From Bacillota bacterium (GTDB taxonomy: Bacteria; Bacillota; Clostridia; Oscillospirales; Ruminococcaceae): DNA of 8,373 nucleotides. The DNA is taken from NCBI GenBank assembly GCA_029550985.1, contig JAKPGH010000263.1:1-8373 (forward strand), in the 5' to 3' direction. The notes below the pieces were generated by a model, which worked only from the letters and a program-made list of their open reading frames with translations, was not told the origin of the DNA and searched no databases. A program made the position numbers and the translations under genes. This document shows positions 1 to 6,474 of the stretch, piece after piece; within the stretch, counting starts at the first letter, position 1, and each line of letters begins with the position of its first letter.

Positions 1-1
1 C

Positions 2-664
2 CTTTCCGACGTCGCCACCAAGCGACTGGCCGCCATTCGGGAGTTTACCACCTTCGGCTCCGGATTTCGCATCGCCATGCGGGATTTGGAAATCCGGGGG
101 GCTGGCAACTTTTTGGGCGCCCAGCAGCACGGCCACATGGAGGCGGTGGGTTACGACCTGTACCTCAAGCTGCTCAGCGAGGCGGTCAGCGAGGAGACGG
201 GCAATCAGGAAGTCAAGCCCCCTGTGGAGTGCATGATCGATCTTCAAATCAACGCCCACATCCCCGAAAGTTACATCGAAAATCTCAGCCAGCGCATCGA
301 AATCTACAAGAAAATCGCCGCCGTACAGACGCCGGAGGACGTGCTGGACCTCAACGACGAGCTGATCGACCGCTTTGGAGACCCGCCCGATGCCGTGGCG
401 GGGCTGGTGGAGGTGGCCCTGGTCCGCAACACGGCCTCTCTGCTGGGCTTTAAGGAAATCAGCCAGAAGGACGACAAGATTCTCTTCTACCCCCAAGAGC
501 TGAACATGAAGCAGGCCGCCGGAGTGGCGGCCGCCATGAAAGGCCGGGTAATGGTCAACGCCGGCGCAAGGCCCTATCTGGCCGTCAAAATTTCCAAAAA
601 CGGAAACCCCATCGACACCATTAAGGAAACACTGGAAACCATTCGCAAAGTTTCGGCAGAATAA
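2..664 (+). CDS. mfd: Transcription-repair coupling factor Mfd, C-terminal part (5' end outside window)
   Basis: Mfd is a cytoplasmic DNA translocase that removes RNA polymerase stalled at DNA lesions and recruits UvrA to the site. About 220 codons are visible. The frame is open from base 2, so the start lies upstream. The first residues (LSDVATKRLAAIREF, then FGSGFRIAMRDLEIRGAGNFLG) match the end of the RecG-like translocase module, including the conserved RDLEIRGAGN(F/L)LG segment. The rest matches the C-terminal TRCF domain (D7), with the typical YKKIA...ELIDRFGDPPD stretch. A full protein would be roughly 1,150 residues. The TAA stop is directly followed by a strong terminator, so mfd ends its transcript here and converges on the cobalamin operon. 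The family assignment is very secure. Confidence 0.95.
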   Translation, partial: LSDVATKRLAAIREFTTFGSGFRIAMRDLEIRGAGNFLGAQQHGHMEAVGYDLYLKLLSEAVSEETGNQEVKPPVECMIDLQINAHIPESYIENLSQRIEIYKKIAAVQTPEDVLDLNDELIDRFGDPPDAVAGLVEVALVRNTASLLGFKEISQKDDKILFYPQELNMKQAAGVAAAMKGRVMVNAGARPYLAVKISKNGNPIDTIKETLETIRKVSAE

Positions 665-694
665 AAGGAGCCTTCCGAGCGGAAGGCTCCTTTT
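663..694. terminator. Bidirectional intrinsic terminator between mfd and the cob operon
   Basis: A perfect 10-bp stem, GGAGCCTTCC (667-676) and GGAAGGCTCC (681-690), closes a GAGC loop. AAAA precedes it and TTTT follows, so it reads as a terminator on both strands. On + it starts at the mfd stop codon. On - it lies just after the end of the ApgM-like gene (709), so it also closes the cob operon. Confidence 0.93.
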
Positions 695-708
695 CCATAT
701 CAAGGAAA

Positions 709-1815
709 TTACCATTTGTCGCCGCAGAGAAGCTTGATGGCCGCGTTGCCCGAAAGGGTGCCGAAATCCCCCTGATGCAAAGCGCCCTTTTCCCACAGAT
801 AGGCGTGGACGGGGTCGTCGGTATGGCCGGAAGTGCTGCACAGCGCCCAGTGGTCGCTGGTGAGCATGATGCGGGTGCCGTTGGGGCAGCCTTCCACAAT
901 GGGCCGGAGCAGCTCCCGGTCAATCCGGGTGATGAACTCGGCCTTTTCCACCGGGTTGTGCCGGTGGGTGGCCTCGTCGGTGCCGCCGACGTGGAGCAGC
1001 ACAAAATCTTTCTGATCCAGCAGCTTCAGGGTGGCGTCGGCCTTTGCCATCAGGTTGGTATCGGTGTCCCCGGTGGCGCCTTCCACCGCAGGGCAGTCCA
1101 TTTCCATGGCCCGGGCGATTCCCTCCAGCACCAGCGTCTTGGTCACCATGCTGCCAGTCATTCCCCAAAGCTGCCGGAAGGACGGCAGCTCCTCATAGGC
1201 GGAAGGCGCCCAGTTGAGGACGGTGTAGGGCCGGTACCGTTCCAATAAGGCGAGGGTGGTGGCCGCCATCTGCTCCGCCAGTTGATTGCCGGACGGAACG
1301 GCGTCTTGAATCCGCCAGCCGGTGCAGTCGTGGGCCGGGTGTGCGTCGAACCCCTGCAGCCACTGGTTGCCCTTCGGCACGCACTGCAGGCATTTGTAGC
1401 CGCCAATCCGCTGGAGAGGAGTCTGGTGCCTTGCTATGACTTCCTCCATCAGAGCCTTTGCAATTTCCTCCGGAGGCGTGCAGCAGGGGTCCTCAATGCG
1501 GTTTTCCTGGTCGACCTTGATAAAGCTGCACCGCAGAATCAGGTCCTCCCGCTCAAAGGGGAAGTTTTCCGCCAAAGCCTCCAGGCTGGAGCGACCGGTG
1601 GGAAGTTCCGCTTCCTTTACGCCCAACAACATGAGGGTGCAAATCAGGGTGTCCGTCTCCCGGCCCGGCACCGAAGTGATGAAACGGGCGGTGGCGCTTT
1701 CCCGTTCAAATTGGGCGAAAGATTCTCTTCCTCCCGCCTGAAGGGGCGTTTTTCCCCCCAGCTCTTCGTAAGCCTGATCCTGAATTCCGTCCAGCAATAT
1801 CATTATGCTCTTCAT
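709..1815 (-). CDS. ApgM-family (alkaline phosphatase superfamily) phosphoglycerate mutase-like protein, divergent
   Basis: This 368-residue protein has the full-length architecture of the archaeal-type cofactor-independent phosphoglycerate mutase family, metal-dependent phosphotransferases of the alkaline phosphatase superfamily. Visible motifs are the N-terminal metal site MILLDG (Asp9) followed by ELGGKTPLQ, TGR..LEAL near 73-81, GATGDTDTN near 246, HVGGTDEATH near 274 and LTSDHW...GHTDDPVH near 318-335. These supply the Asp and His metal ligands. The usual nucleophile segment PGSD(T/V)A..LGYDP is replaced by PGRETDTLICTLMLLG, so the canonical Ser is absent; Thr54 or Thr56 are candidates. 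AAGGAG sits 9 bases before the ATG. It is the last gene of the cob operon, 115 bases after cobC, which suggests a phosphatase or mutase role linked to cobamide assembly. An ordinary glycolytic mutase is the alternative. Family secure, substrate unknown. Confidence 0.82.
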   Translation of the reverse strand: MKSIMILLDGIQDQAYEELGGKTPLQAGGRESFAQFERESATARFITSVPGRETDTLICTLMLLGVKEAELPTGRSSLEALAENFPFEREDLILRCSFIKVDQENRIEDPCCTPPEEIAKALMEEVIARHQTPLQRIGGYKCLQCVPKGNQWLQGFDAHPAHDCTGWRIQDAVPSGNQLAEQMAATTLALLERYRPYTVLNWAPSAYEELPSFRQLWGMTGSMVTKTLVLEGIARAMEMDCPAVEGATGDTDTNLMAKADATLKLLDQKDFVLLHVGGTDEATHRHNPVEKAEFITRIDRELLRPIVEGCPNGTRIMLTSDHWALCSTSGHTDDPVHAYLWEKGALHQGDFGTLSGNAAIKLLCGDKW

Positions 1816-1826
1816 CTACAGGCACT

Positions 1827-1847
1827 CCTTCATCGCCCCGATGAGGG
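1827..1847 (-). promoter_or_regulatory. RBS-sequestering hairpin before the ApgM-like gene
   Basis: On the - strand CCCTCATCG, a GGG loop and CGATGAAGG form a 9-bp stem with one G-T pair. The 3' arm includes four of the six bases of the AAGGAG ribosome site (1825-1830). Folding would hide the site, so translation of the gene may depend on opening this hairpin or on ribosomes arriving from cobC. The function is inferred from base pairing alone. Confidence 0.45.
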
Positions 1848-1930
1848 CGGTATTTTCACAGCTTAGTTGCGGACTGCAGCGCGAAAAATTCCGGTCGCCA
1901 GCCCTCAATTCTTGTAACCTCTAGAACCAC

Positions 1931-2512
1931 TTATTCCAGCGGCAAAGGCTGCGCCTCAAAGGAACCGTCCCGCTGTGTCAGCAGCCAACCGCAGCCGCAG
2001 CCTGCCTGCCAGTCGAAAAAGGAAGAGAGGGGGAACAGGTGCGCCAAAATGGACATCATCACCCCACCATGGGTGATGACGGCGCAGGACTTCGCTTGGT
2101 GCTGCTCCATCAAAGCCAGCACCTGCTCAAAGCCCCGGACACACCGTATGCGGAAGACATCCTCTTCCTCCCCACCGGGAAACGGCATGCGGGAAGCATC
2201 CATTCCCCAGTCTTCAAATCCCGGCTTTTGGATGATTTCCCCGTGGGTCAGCCCTTCCAGTTCGCCAAAGTCCCGTTCCTGCAAATCGGCAAGGATGAGG
2301 GGCTCGCATTGTGGAAATAAAAGAGCGGTCGTTTCCAGACACCGCCGCAAGGGGCTGGAAATCACCATCTGCGGACAGAAAAGTATCCGACCGGCAAGCT
2401 CCGCCCGCCCTTCCGGGCAAAGAGGGGGGTCTAGCCGCCCCACATAGGCGCCTCTGAGGTTTTCCACCGTCTTTCCGTGGCGAATCAGTGCAATGGAGTA
2501 AGTCAACGGCAA
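1931..2512 (-). CDS. cobC: Alpha-ribazole phosphatase (histidine phosphatase family)
   Basis: CobC removes the 5'-phosphate of alpha-ribazole phosphate or of adenosylcobalamin phosphate, at the end of nucleotide-loop assembly. The 193-residue protein shows the histidine phosphatase signature LIRHGKT with nucleophile His12. It also has SSPLRRCLET near 52-61 (phosphate-binding Arg), ERDFGELEG (acid Glu84), PGGE at 112-115, and THGG with the second catalytic His148. The length is normal for the family. The start is a TTG. A second in-frame TTG two codons later lies about 9 bases after the AAGGGG ribosome site and is equally plausible; the first TTG is only about 3 bases away. It starts 15 bases after the CobU-like gene. 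Within the broad family, the cob context is what points to CobC. Confidence 0.9.
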   Translation of the reverse strand: MPLTYSIALIRHGKTVENLRGAYVGRLDPPLCPEGRAELAGRILFCPQMVISSPLRRCLETTALLFPQCEPLILADLQERDFGELEGLTHGEIIQKPGFEDWGMDASRMPFPGGEEEDVFRIRCVRGFEQVLALMEQHQAKSCAVITHGGVMMSILAHLFPLSSFFDWQAGCGCGWLLTQRDGSFEAQPLPLE

Positions 2513-2527
2513 GTTCCCCTTAACATC

Positions 2528-2905
2528 TTATTTTAGTCGCTGGGCAATGCCGCAGCAAAGTCGCTCCACCTGGTCCGCTTTTTGCGCCAGAATGCAGCAA
2601 ATTCGCCCCACCTGCTCCCGCCATTGCCGCTCGAACACATCGATGGGCACAACGCCGCTGCCCACTTCGTCACAGAGAATCATCCAGTGTTCCAAAGGTT
2701 CCAGAGCATGCTCCACAAACTCGACAGGGTCGCGGTTTTCCGCCATCAGGCGGCGGACCAGCAGGTGAAAGTGGTTGAGAGCATCGCCTGAAAAGGCTTC
2801 CTCCAACGGGCAGGAGCCGCCGTCCACAATGCGCCGGGGGGCATACCGATGCCTGACATAATCCAGTTTGCCTTGTGCCGCTCCCCCCACCACCAGTAGC
2901 TTCAT
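2528..2905 (-). CDS. Short CobU-like protein (truncated adenosylcobinamide kinase homologue)
   Basis: The 125-residue protein resembles the two ends of CobU with the middle missing. The N-terminus MKLLVVGGAAQGKLDY matches the CobU P-loop, but the residue after the Lys is Leu instead of Ser/Thr. The C-terminal half, with CDEVGSGVVP near 78-87 followed by an REQVGRI...QKADQVERL..GI.QRLK pattern, closely matches CobU's NEVGSGIVP...GR.NQ..A..AD.V....AG.P..LK. The segment carrying the guanylylated His of CobU (ARHR) is absent. GGAGG lies 9 bases before the ATG, and the ATG overlaps the cobS stop as ATGA, giving translational coupling. A full CobU is encoded two genes upstream, so this one is a paralogue: a regulatory partner, a kinase-only form, or a decaying copy. 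The upstream in-frame extension to 3289 is rejected because it runs through cobS. Confidence 0.8.
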   Translation of the reverse strand: MKLLVVGGAAQGKLDYVRHRYAPRRIVDGGSCPLEEAFSGDALNHFHLLVRRLMAENRDPVEFVEHALEPLEHWMILCDEVGSGVVPIDVFERQWREQVGRICCILAQKADQVERLCCGIAQRLK

Positions 2906-3675
2906 GAAACAATTCCTCCAATGGCTGCCACCAGCAGGGTGAGCAGCTCGATGTTTTGGGAAAGGAACCCCGAAAGGTCGCCGGTGTTGCCGCCAAATTC
3001 CCGCATCGCCATTCTTTTGTGGACGGCGACATACCCAAAGCAGAGGATGGCGTTGATAGCTCCCCAGAAAGGCTCCAGCCAAAGAAGGAAGCCCAGGGAG
3101 AGCGCCGCTCCTCCTCCGCAGCAGAGGGATGCCCCCAGGCGGGATGCTCCGCCGGAAAAGAAGTAATTCAGCCCGGAGGTTTTGGCGCAGGGGAAATGAA
3201 CCACTCCCCAGCCGCTGAGGGAGCGGGAGAGCACATACCCCACCGTGGGAAAGAGCATCAGCCGCGGCGTGGCGTAGACCTGGCTCCACAAGCCGAAACT
3301 AAGCAAAAGGTAGAGGCCACAGCCCATCACGCCAAAGGCGCCCATGTGGGGGTCCGACATGATTTCCAGCTTCTTTTCCTGGGCGGCATGGCTGGAAAGA
3401 GCGTCCACCGTATCCAAAAAGCCGTCCATGTGGATACCGCCGCTCATGACAAGGGGCAGCAGGGTTGCGACGGCGGCAAACAGCCCGGAAGAAATTTTAT
3501 ATCGAAATGTAAGGTGCTGCCAAAGTAAAGCGGGCAACATCACCGCTACCCCCACCAAAGGAAAGAAGCAAAAGGCGTACCGCATGCTGTCTTTGTGCCA
3601 TCGGGCCGGGGGCACCGGCAGAATGGAATACATGGAAAAGGCGGTGCAGAAGCCGCTCCATAGGCTTTGTATCAC
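2902..3675 (-). CDS. cobS: Adenosylcobinamide-GDP ribazoletransferase (cobalamin synthase)
   Basis: CobS is the integral membrane enzyme that joins adenosylcobinamide-GDP to alpha-ribazole (phosphate), the last assembly step of the cobamide. With the GTG start at 3675 the protein is 257 residues, normal for the family. The acidic metal-binding motif GGIHMDGFLDTVDA lies at 79-92, followed by KKLEIMSDPHMGAFG near 101-115 and REFGGNTGDLSG near 225-236. Hydrophobic segments are visible near 33-52, 61-79, 110-130, 139-161, 180-200, 205-219 and 242-256. The GTG overlaps the cobU stop as GTGA, preceded by AAAGGAGGAGG about 10 bases upstream. The downstream CobU-like ATG overlaps its own stop. An open extension to 3873 lies inside cobU and is not used. 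Confidence 0.96.
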   Translation of the reverse strand: MIQSLWSGFCTAFSMYSILPVPPARWHKDSMRYAFCFFPLVGVAVMLPALLWQHLTFRYKISSGLFAAVATLLPLVMSGGIHMDGFLDTVDALSSHAAQEKKLEIMSDPHMGAFGVMGCGLYLLLSFGLWSQVYATPRLMLFPTVGYVLSRSLSGWGVVHFPCAKTSGLNYFFSGGASRLGASLCCGGGAALSLGFLLWLEPFWGAINAILCFGYVAVHKRMAMREFGGNTGDLSGFLSQNIELLTLLVAAIGGIVS

Positions 3676-4202
3676 GGCAGCAGTCCTCCTCCTTTGTGGT
3701 AGATGGCAAGGCCGCACACCACTTCCGCCACCACGTCGGCCAGTTGCGCCAGTTCCCGGTTGATTTGGGCTATGCAGCGCTGGTAAAGGCTTGTCTCTTC
3801 CGGATAGGCAATGCCGTCCGAAAAGATGTCGTTGGTTACATACACCAGATGGGGAACCTGCCGCAGCAGCCATTTCGTCCCATCCAGCACCTCGTCGATT
3901 ACCTGATGGGGCGGTATTTGCCCTTCAAACAGGATATTGGCCGTCAAATTGCCTACACATTCCAGCAACAGGGTGTTGTAATGTTTGGACAGAGGAAGGG
4001 TTTGCAGCGTCTGGTAATGCTCCAGGGTGTCAAACCCCTTATCCGCCCGAAGGGTGCGGTGACGGGCAATCCGCTCCTGCGCGTCGTTGCCCCAGGGGCG
4101 CATGGTGGCTATGTAGAGCCTTTCGCCTCCAAAACTAACACAAACATCCTCCGCCATGGCGCTTTTGCCGCATGCGGAGCCGCCGTACAGCAGTACCAGC
4201 AC
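3672..4202 (-). CDS. cobU: Adenosylcobinamide kinase / adenosylcobinamide-phosphate guanylyltransferase
   Basis: CobU phosphorylates adenosylcobinamide and then transfers GMP to it, giving adenosylcobinamide-GDP for CobS. The 176-residue protein has the usual length. It shows the P-loop GGSACGKS (7-14), YIATMRP (30-36), and ERIARHR with His48, the expected guanylylated histidine. It also has LLLECVGNLTANILFE near 78-93 and the VTNDIFSDGI...AD.V.EVVCGLA.YHKG tail. The last motif is less conserved than in typical CobU (NEVG.GIVP), and the short paralogue two genes on keeps the canonical version of it. The start is GTG, preceded by GGAGG with 8 bases between. It begins 35 bases after cobT and overlaps cobS by four bases. 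Confidence 0.93.
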   Translation of the reverse strand: MLVLLYGGSACGKSAMAEDVCVSFGGERLYIATMRPWGNDAQERIARHRTLRADKGFDTLEHYQTLQTLPLSKHYNTLLLECVGNLTANILFEGQIPPHQVIDEVLDGTKWLLRQVPHLVYVTNDIFSDGIAYPEETSLYQRCIAQINRELAQLADVVAEVVCGLAIYHKGGGLLP

Positions 4203-4237
4203 GGCCGATACCTCCGAAATCTATCATTTAGTGTTCA

Positions 4238-5302
4238 TCAAGTGCTGGAATACCGCCGATACGGCACGATGACGGTGTCGTCAAATCTTGGCATATCGTT
4301 GTAAATGGATAGCGCCATATCGTAAAGAGGAAAGGTAGCCGCAGCGCCGGTGCCTTCCCCCACCTTCATGCCGGCGGAAAGAAGAGGCTTTAGCCCCAGA
4401 CGCTCCAGCAACAGAGCGCCGGCGGGCTCGGCGGAAAGGTGAGAGGGGAGAAGGTAGTGGCGAACCAGTGGGTTGAACTCCACCGCCAGCAGAGCCGCCA
4501 CGCAGGAAATGAGGCCGTCCAGCACCACCGGAAGGCCGATGGCGGCGCAGCCGATGCAAAGCCCCGCCATTCCCGCAATGTCAAATCCGCCCAAAGCGGA
4601 CAAAAGTCCCAAAGGGTCCTTAGGGTCGGGAGCATGCAGGGCAATGCCTTTCTCGATGACCGCCACCTTGCGGGCCAACCCCTCGTCGGAAAGCCCTGCG
4701 CCCCGACCTGTTACCTGGCGGACCGGAAGCCCCAGCATCACGGCGGCCAGCGCCGAGGAGGTGGTGGTGTTGCCAATGCCCATTTCGCCCGTCGCCAGCA
4801 AGCGATAACCCTGTTCCGCCAGCTCCAGAGCCAAGTTGACGCCCACTTCCAACGCGGCGGTAGCCTCCTGTTTGGTCATTGCGGGCTCCCTGGTAAAATC
4901 TTTGGTGCCTTTGGCAATTTTCCGGTCCAGCACGCCGGGAATGCTCTTGTCGCTGTCAATGCCGATGTCCACGGGAATGACGTCCGCGCCGGCAATTTTG
5001 GCAATGTGGCAGACGCAGGCTTGTCCTTTGGTGAAGTTTTCAGCCACCAACGCCGTCACTTCTTTCCCTGTTTGGGAAATGCCCTGGGCCACCACGCCGT
5101 TGTCGGCGCAGAACACCACCACAGCCTTTTTGGAAAGGTCAAATTGGGAGCTGCCGGTCATGCCGGCGATTTTTATCAGGTGCTTTTCCAGTTGCCCCAG
5201 GCTGTCCAAGGGCTTGAGAACGCGGTCCCAGTGGTGTTGGGCTTCCTCCATGGACTTTTGGCAGGGCGGTTTGATATTGTTTAACGCTTGCGAAAGATTC
5301 AT
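4238..5302 (-). CDS. cobT: Nicotinate-nucleotide--dimethylbenzimidazole phosphoribosyltransferase
   Basis: CobT transfers the phosphoribosyl group of nicotinate mononucleotide to a lower-ligand base such as 5,6-dimethylbenzimidazole, giving alpha-ribazole 5'-phosphate. The 354-residue protein is full length. Visible motifs are KPLDSLGQLE near 30-39, VFCADNGVVAQGIS near 63-76, ATGEMGIGNTTTSSAL near 170-185 (Glu173), VTGRGAGLS near 197-205, and KVGEGTGAA near 313-321 with the expected catalytic base Glu316. GGAGG lies 6-7 bases before the ATG. It begins 15 bases after the HemC-family gene. No partner gene for making dimethylbenzimidazole is seen in the window, so the natural base cannot be told from this sequence. 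Confidence 0.97.
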   Translation of the reverse strand: MNLSQALNNIKPPCQKSMEEAQHHWDRVLKPLDSLGQLEKHLIKIAGMTGSSQFDLSKKAVVVFCADNGVVAQGISQTGKEVTALVAENFTKGQACVCHIAKIAGADVIPVDIGIDSDKSIPGVLDRKIAKGTKDFTREPAMTKQEATAALEVGVNLALELAEQGYRLLATGEMGIGNTTTSSALAAVMLGLPVRQVTGRGAGLSDEGLARKVAVIEKGIALHAPDPKDPLGLLSALGGFDIAGMAGLCIGCAAIGLPVVLDGLISCVAALLAVEFNPLVRHYLLPSHLSAEPAGALLLERLGLKPLLSAGMKVGEGTGAAATFPLYDMALSIYNDMPRFDDTVIVPYRRYSST

Positions 5303-5317
5303 AGTGTTCCTCCGACA

Positions 5318-6232
5318 TCAGTCGTCGTAACTTTTGGGAGGTTTTGGTCCTGCGGCGTTGAGTTTGAGGCGGGTGGCCAGGGCAGCTCCCAGTTGGACGG
5401 CATCCTCCCGCTTGCCCGAAAGAATTCCCTCCCACATTTTCCCTTTGTGGTCAATGAGCAGCCCTTGAATGGTAAGGGTGTTGTCTTTAATGGTGGCCAC
5501 CGCGGCGGCCATAGGGGAGTCGGTCCCGTCCCCTCCCATGGCTTTGCCAAAGGCTCGCTCCGCCAAAGCCATGTCCCAGGCGTCCACATTGTGGAATCCG
5601 ATGAGGAAATTGACCGGCTCCCCCGCCCTGCCCTGGACGGCAATAATGCCCTGACAGCAGGCGGGGGTCATCTGATTGAGGGGGAAAACTTGAAAGATTT
5701 GATCCTGGTGATAGGTCGCCGTCACGGAAGCGGCGGGCAGAACCAATCCGCCGTACACCCCCGACTCCAAAACCGAAAGGCAGGCGGGCAGATCTCCGTT
5801 GACGATGGCGGCCTTCCAGTTTGGATAGAGCTTTGCCATCTGAATTCTTTGCCGCTTGCCGGCCACTCCCACCGGCCGGGAAAAGTCCGGCTCCTGCCGC
5901 TTGGATGAAATGACAAGGGCGTAGCCGGGTTCCATCCGCCGGCCCACCGCCACGATGGGGAAGTCGGGATTTTCGTCAAAAGGCAAATCCTGAAGCTGGT
6001 GCACCACAAGATCCGCCTGGTTGGAGCGCAACTGCTCTTCCAGCACCGGCAGGTGGGCTTTTTCCAGGCTGAACGGCAATCTGGGAAGGTGCGAGAGCTT
6101 GTCGGCAGGGGTTTTACACACCACCAGTTCCGGTACCACCAGGGGGTCGTAATCCCGAATGGCCTGCATCACCACTTGAGCCTGCGCCACCGCCAAAACG
6201 CTTTCCCGGCAGGCAATGCGAATTTTTTTCAT
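5318..6232 (-). CDS. hemC: HemC-family protein (porphobilinogen deaminase homologue) lacking the cofactor cysteine
   Basis: True HemC (hydroxymethylbilane synthase) polymerises four porphobilinogens on a dipyrromethane cofactor bound to a Cys. This 304-residue homologue keeps the three-domain pattern. It has RIACRES (4-10) for RIATRQS, DLVVHQLQDLP (74-84) for DIAVHSMKDVP, PACCQGIIAVQGR (190-202) for PAVGQGA.GIECR, and LAERAF in domain 3. However, GGCQVPIG is replaced by GGDGTDSPMA (233-242), so the cofactor Cys (E. coli C242) is gone. By alignment R132, R149, R155 and K83 become Gln128, Asn145, Cys151 and Gln81, while the Asp equivalent to D84 is kept (Asp82). ATG at 6232 is chosen because AGAGGTG lies about 8 bases upstream; starts at 6238 and 6274 exist. 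It is first in the cob operon. Family secure; ordinary HemC activity doubtful. Confidence 0.85.
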   Translation of the reverse strand: MKKIRIACRESVLAVAQAQVVMQAIRDYDPLVVPELVVCKTPADKLSHLPRLPFSLEKAHLPVLEEQLRSNQADLVVHQLQDLPFDENPDFPIVAVGRRMEPGYALVISSKRQEPDFSRPVGVAGKRQRIQMAKLYPNWKAAIVNGDLPACLSVLESGVYGGLVLPAASVTATYHQDQIFQVFPLNQMTPACCQGIIAVQGRAGEPVNFLIGFHNVDAWDMALAERAFGKAMGGDGTDSPMAAAVATIKDNTLTIQGLLIDHKGKMWEGILSGKREDAVQLGAALATRLKLNAAGPKPPKSYDD

Positions 6233-6259
6233 CTCCATTTCACCTCTCCCAAGCTCCCG

Positions 6260-6323
6260 TAAACACAAAACCAACCGCCTGCGCGCTTCCGGTTAAGGAC
6301 AGGCGGGAATGCAGCTCGGTTGG
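6260..6323 (-). terminator. Terminator/attenuator-like structure in the cob leader
   Basis: On the - strand CCAACCG (6323-6317) can pair with CGGTTGG (6277-6271), and CCGCCTG (6306-6300) with CAGGCGG (6281-6275). The two helices share the CGG. TTTTGTGTTT follows at once, as in an intrinsic terminator, and ends about 30 bases before the HemC-family start. The mutually exclusive or stacked pairing suits an attenuation switch. Confidence 0.45.
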
Positions 6324-6335
6324 AATTTGAATCAC
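6275..6335 (-). promoter_or_regulatory. Cobalamin-riboswitch-like core in the cob leader (tentative)
   Basis: Read on the - strand, the cob leader contains GTGATTCAAATTCC (6335-6322), then GAGCTGC, then TCCCGCCTGTCC and TTAACCGGA. This order resembles the conserved core of cobalamin riboswitches (GGTG.AAATCC ... GCTG.CCCCGC.ACTGTAA ... GGA). The match is incomplete. The GGGAA box before GGTG is absent, ACTGTAA is degraded, and no AGCCAGGAGACCTGCC (B12 box) is seen downstream. It could be a divergent or shortened aptamer, a relic, or chance. Confidence 0.25.
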
Positions 6336-6353
6336 ATTTTTTATAAGTTTTAC

Positions 6354-6359
6354 TATAAT
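6354..6359 (+). promoter_or_regulatory. Possible -10 box for the amidase gene
   Basis: A perfect TATAAT lies about 115 bases before the chosen amidase start. There is no good -35 at 17 bases (ATCACA); TTGAAT at 6327-6332 is 21 bases away. It lies in an AT-rich stretch, so chance occurrence is possible. Confidence 0.3.
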
Positions 6360-6401
6360 GTAGTAGCCGAAAATTTGGCTTTTAAGCAGTTTTGCTTTAA
6401 T

Positions 6402-6430
6402 AGTATATCTTATTTGCCTGATAATGTCAA
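6402..6430 (-). promoter_or_regulatory. Promoter of the cob operon
   Basis: A near-consensus sigma-A promoter on the - strand: -35 TTGACA (6430-6425), 17-base spacer, -10 TATACT (6407-6402). Transcription would begin near 6395, leaving a leader of about 160 nt before the HemC-family start, long enough for a regulatory RNA. Confidence 0.8.
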
Positions 6431-6474
6431 AGTTTTTCGGCACTACATCAATCCGAAGGGAACGTGATGCCTGC

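Noticed and set aside
1835..1856. CGCCC...GGGCG followed by TATTTT as a + strand terminator
   Set aside because: No + strand gene precedes it; the stem overlaps the better-paired hairpin at the ribosome site on the - strand.
1282..1866. Open frame on the + strand opposite the ApgM-like gene
   Set aside because: The opposite frame carries clear family motifs, while this one has none.
2906..3289. N-terminal extension of the CobU-like frame
   Set aside because: It runs through cobS in another frame, has no family resemblance, and the ATG at 2905 has a strong ribosome site and an ATGA overlap.
2956..3528. Open frame on the + strand
   Set aside because: Antisense shadow of cobS, with no domain and no ribosome site of note.
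3676..3873. N-terminal extension of cobS
   Set aside because: It lies inside cobU, is low-complexity and basic, and the GTG at 3675 with AGGAGG gives a normal CobS length.
4439..5284. Long open frame on the + strand (281 codons)
   Set aside because: It is the antisense shadow of cobT; the composition is His/Gln-rich and no family is recognisable.
6351..6365. TACTA-TAATG-TAGTA inverted repeat in the divergent region
   Set aside because: Only five base pairs in an AT-rich stretch; too weak to call an operator.
6365..6396. Small hairpins AGCC/GGCT and AAGCA/TGCTT
   Set aside because: Short stems of 4-5 bp; they could be part of the cob leader but cannot be called separate elements.
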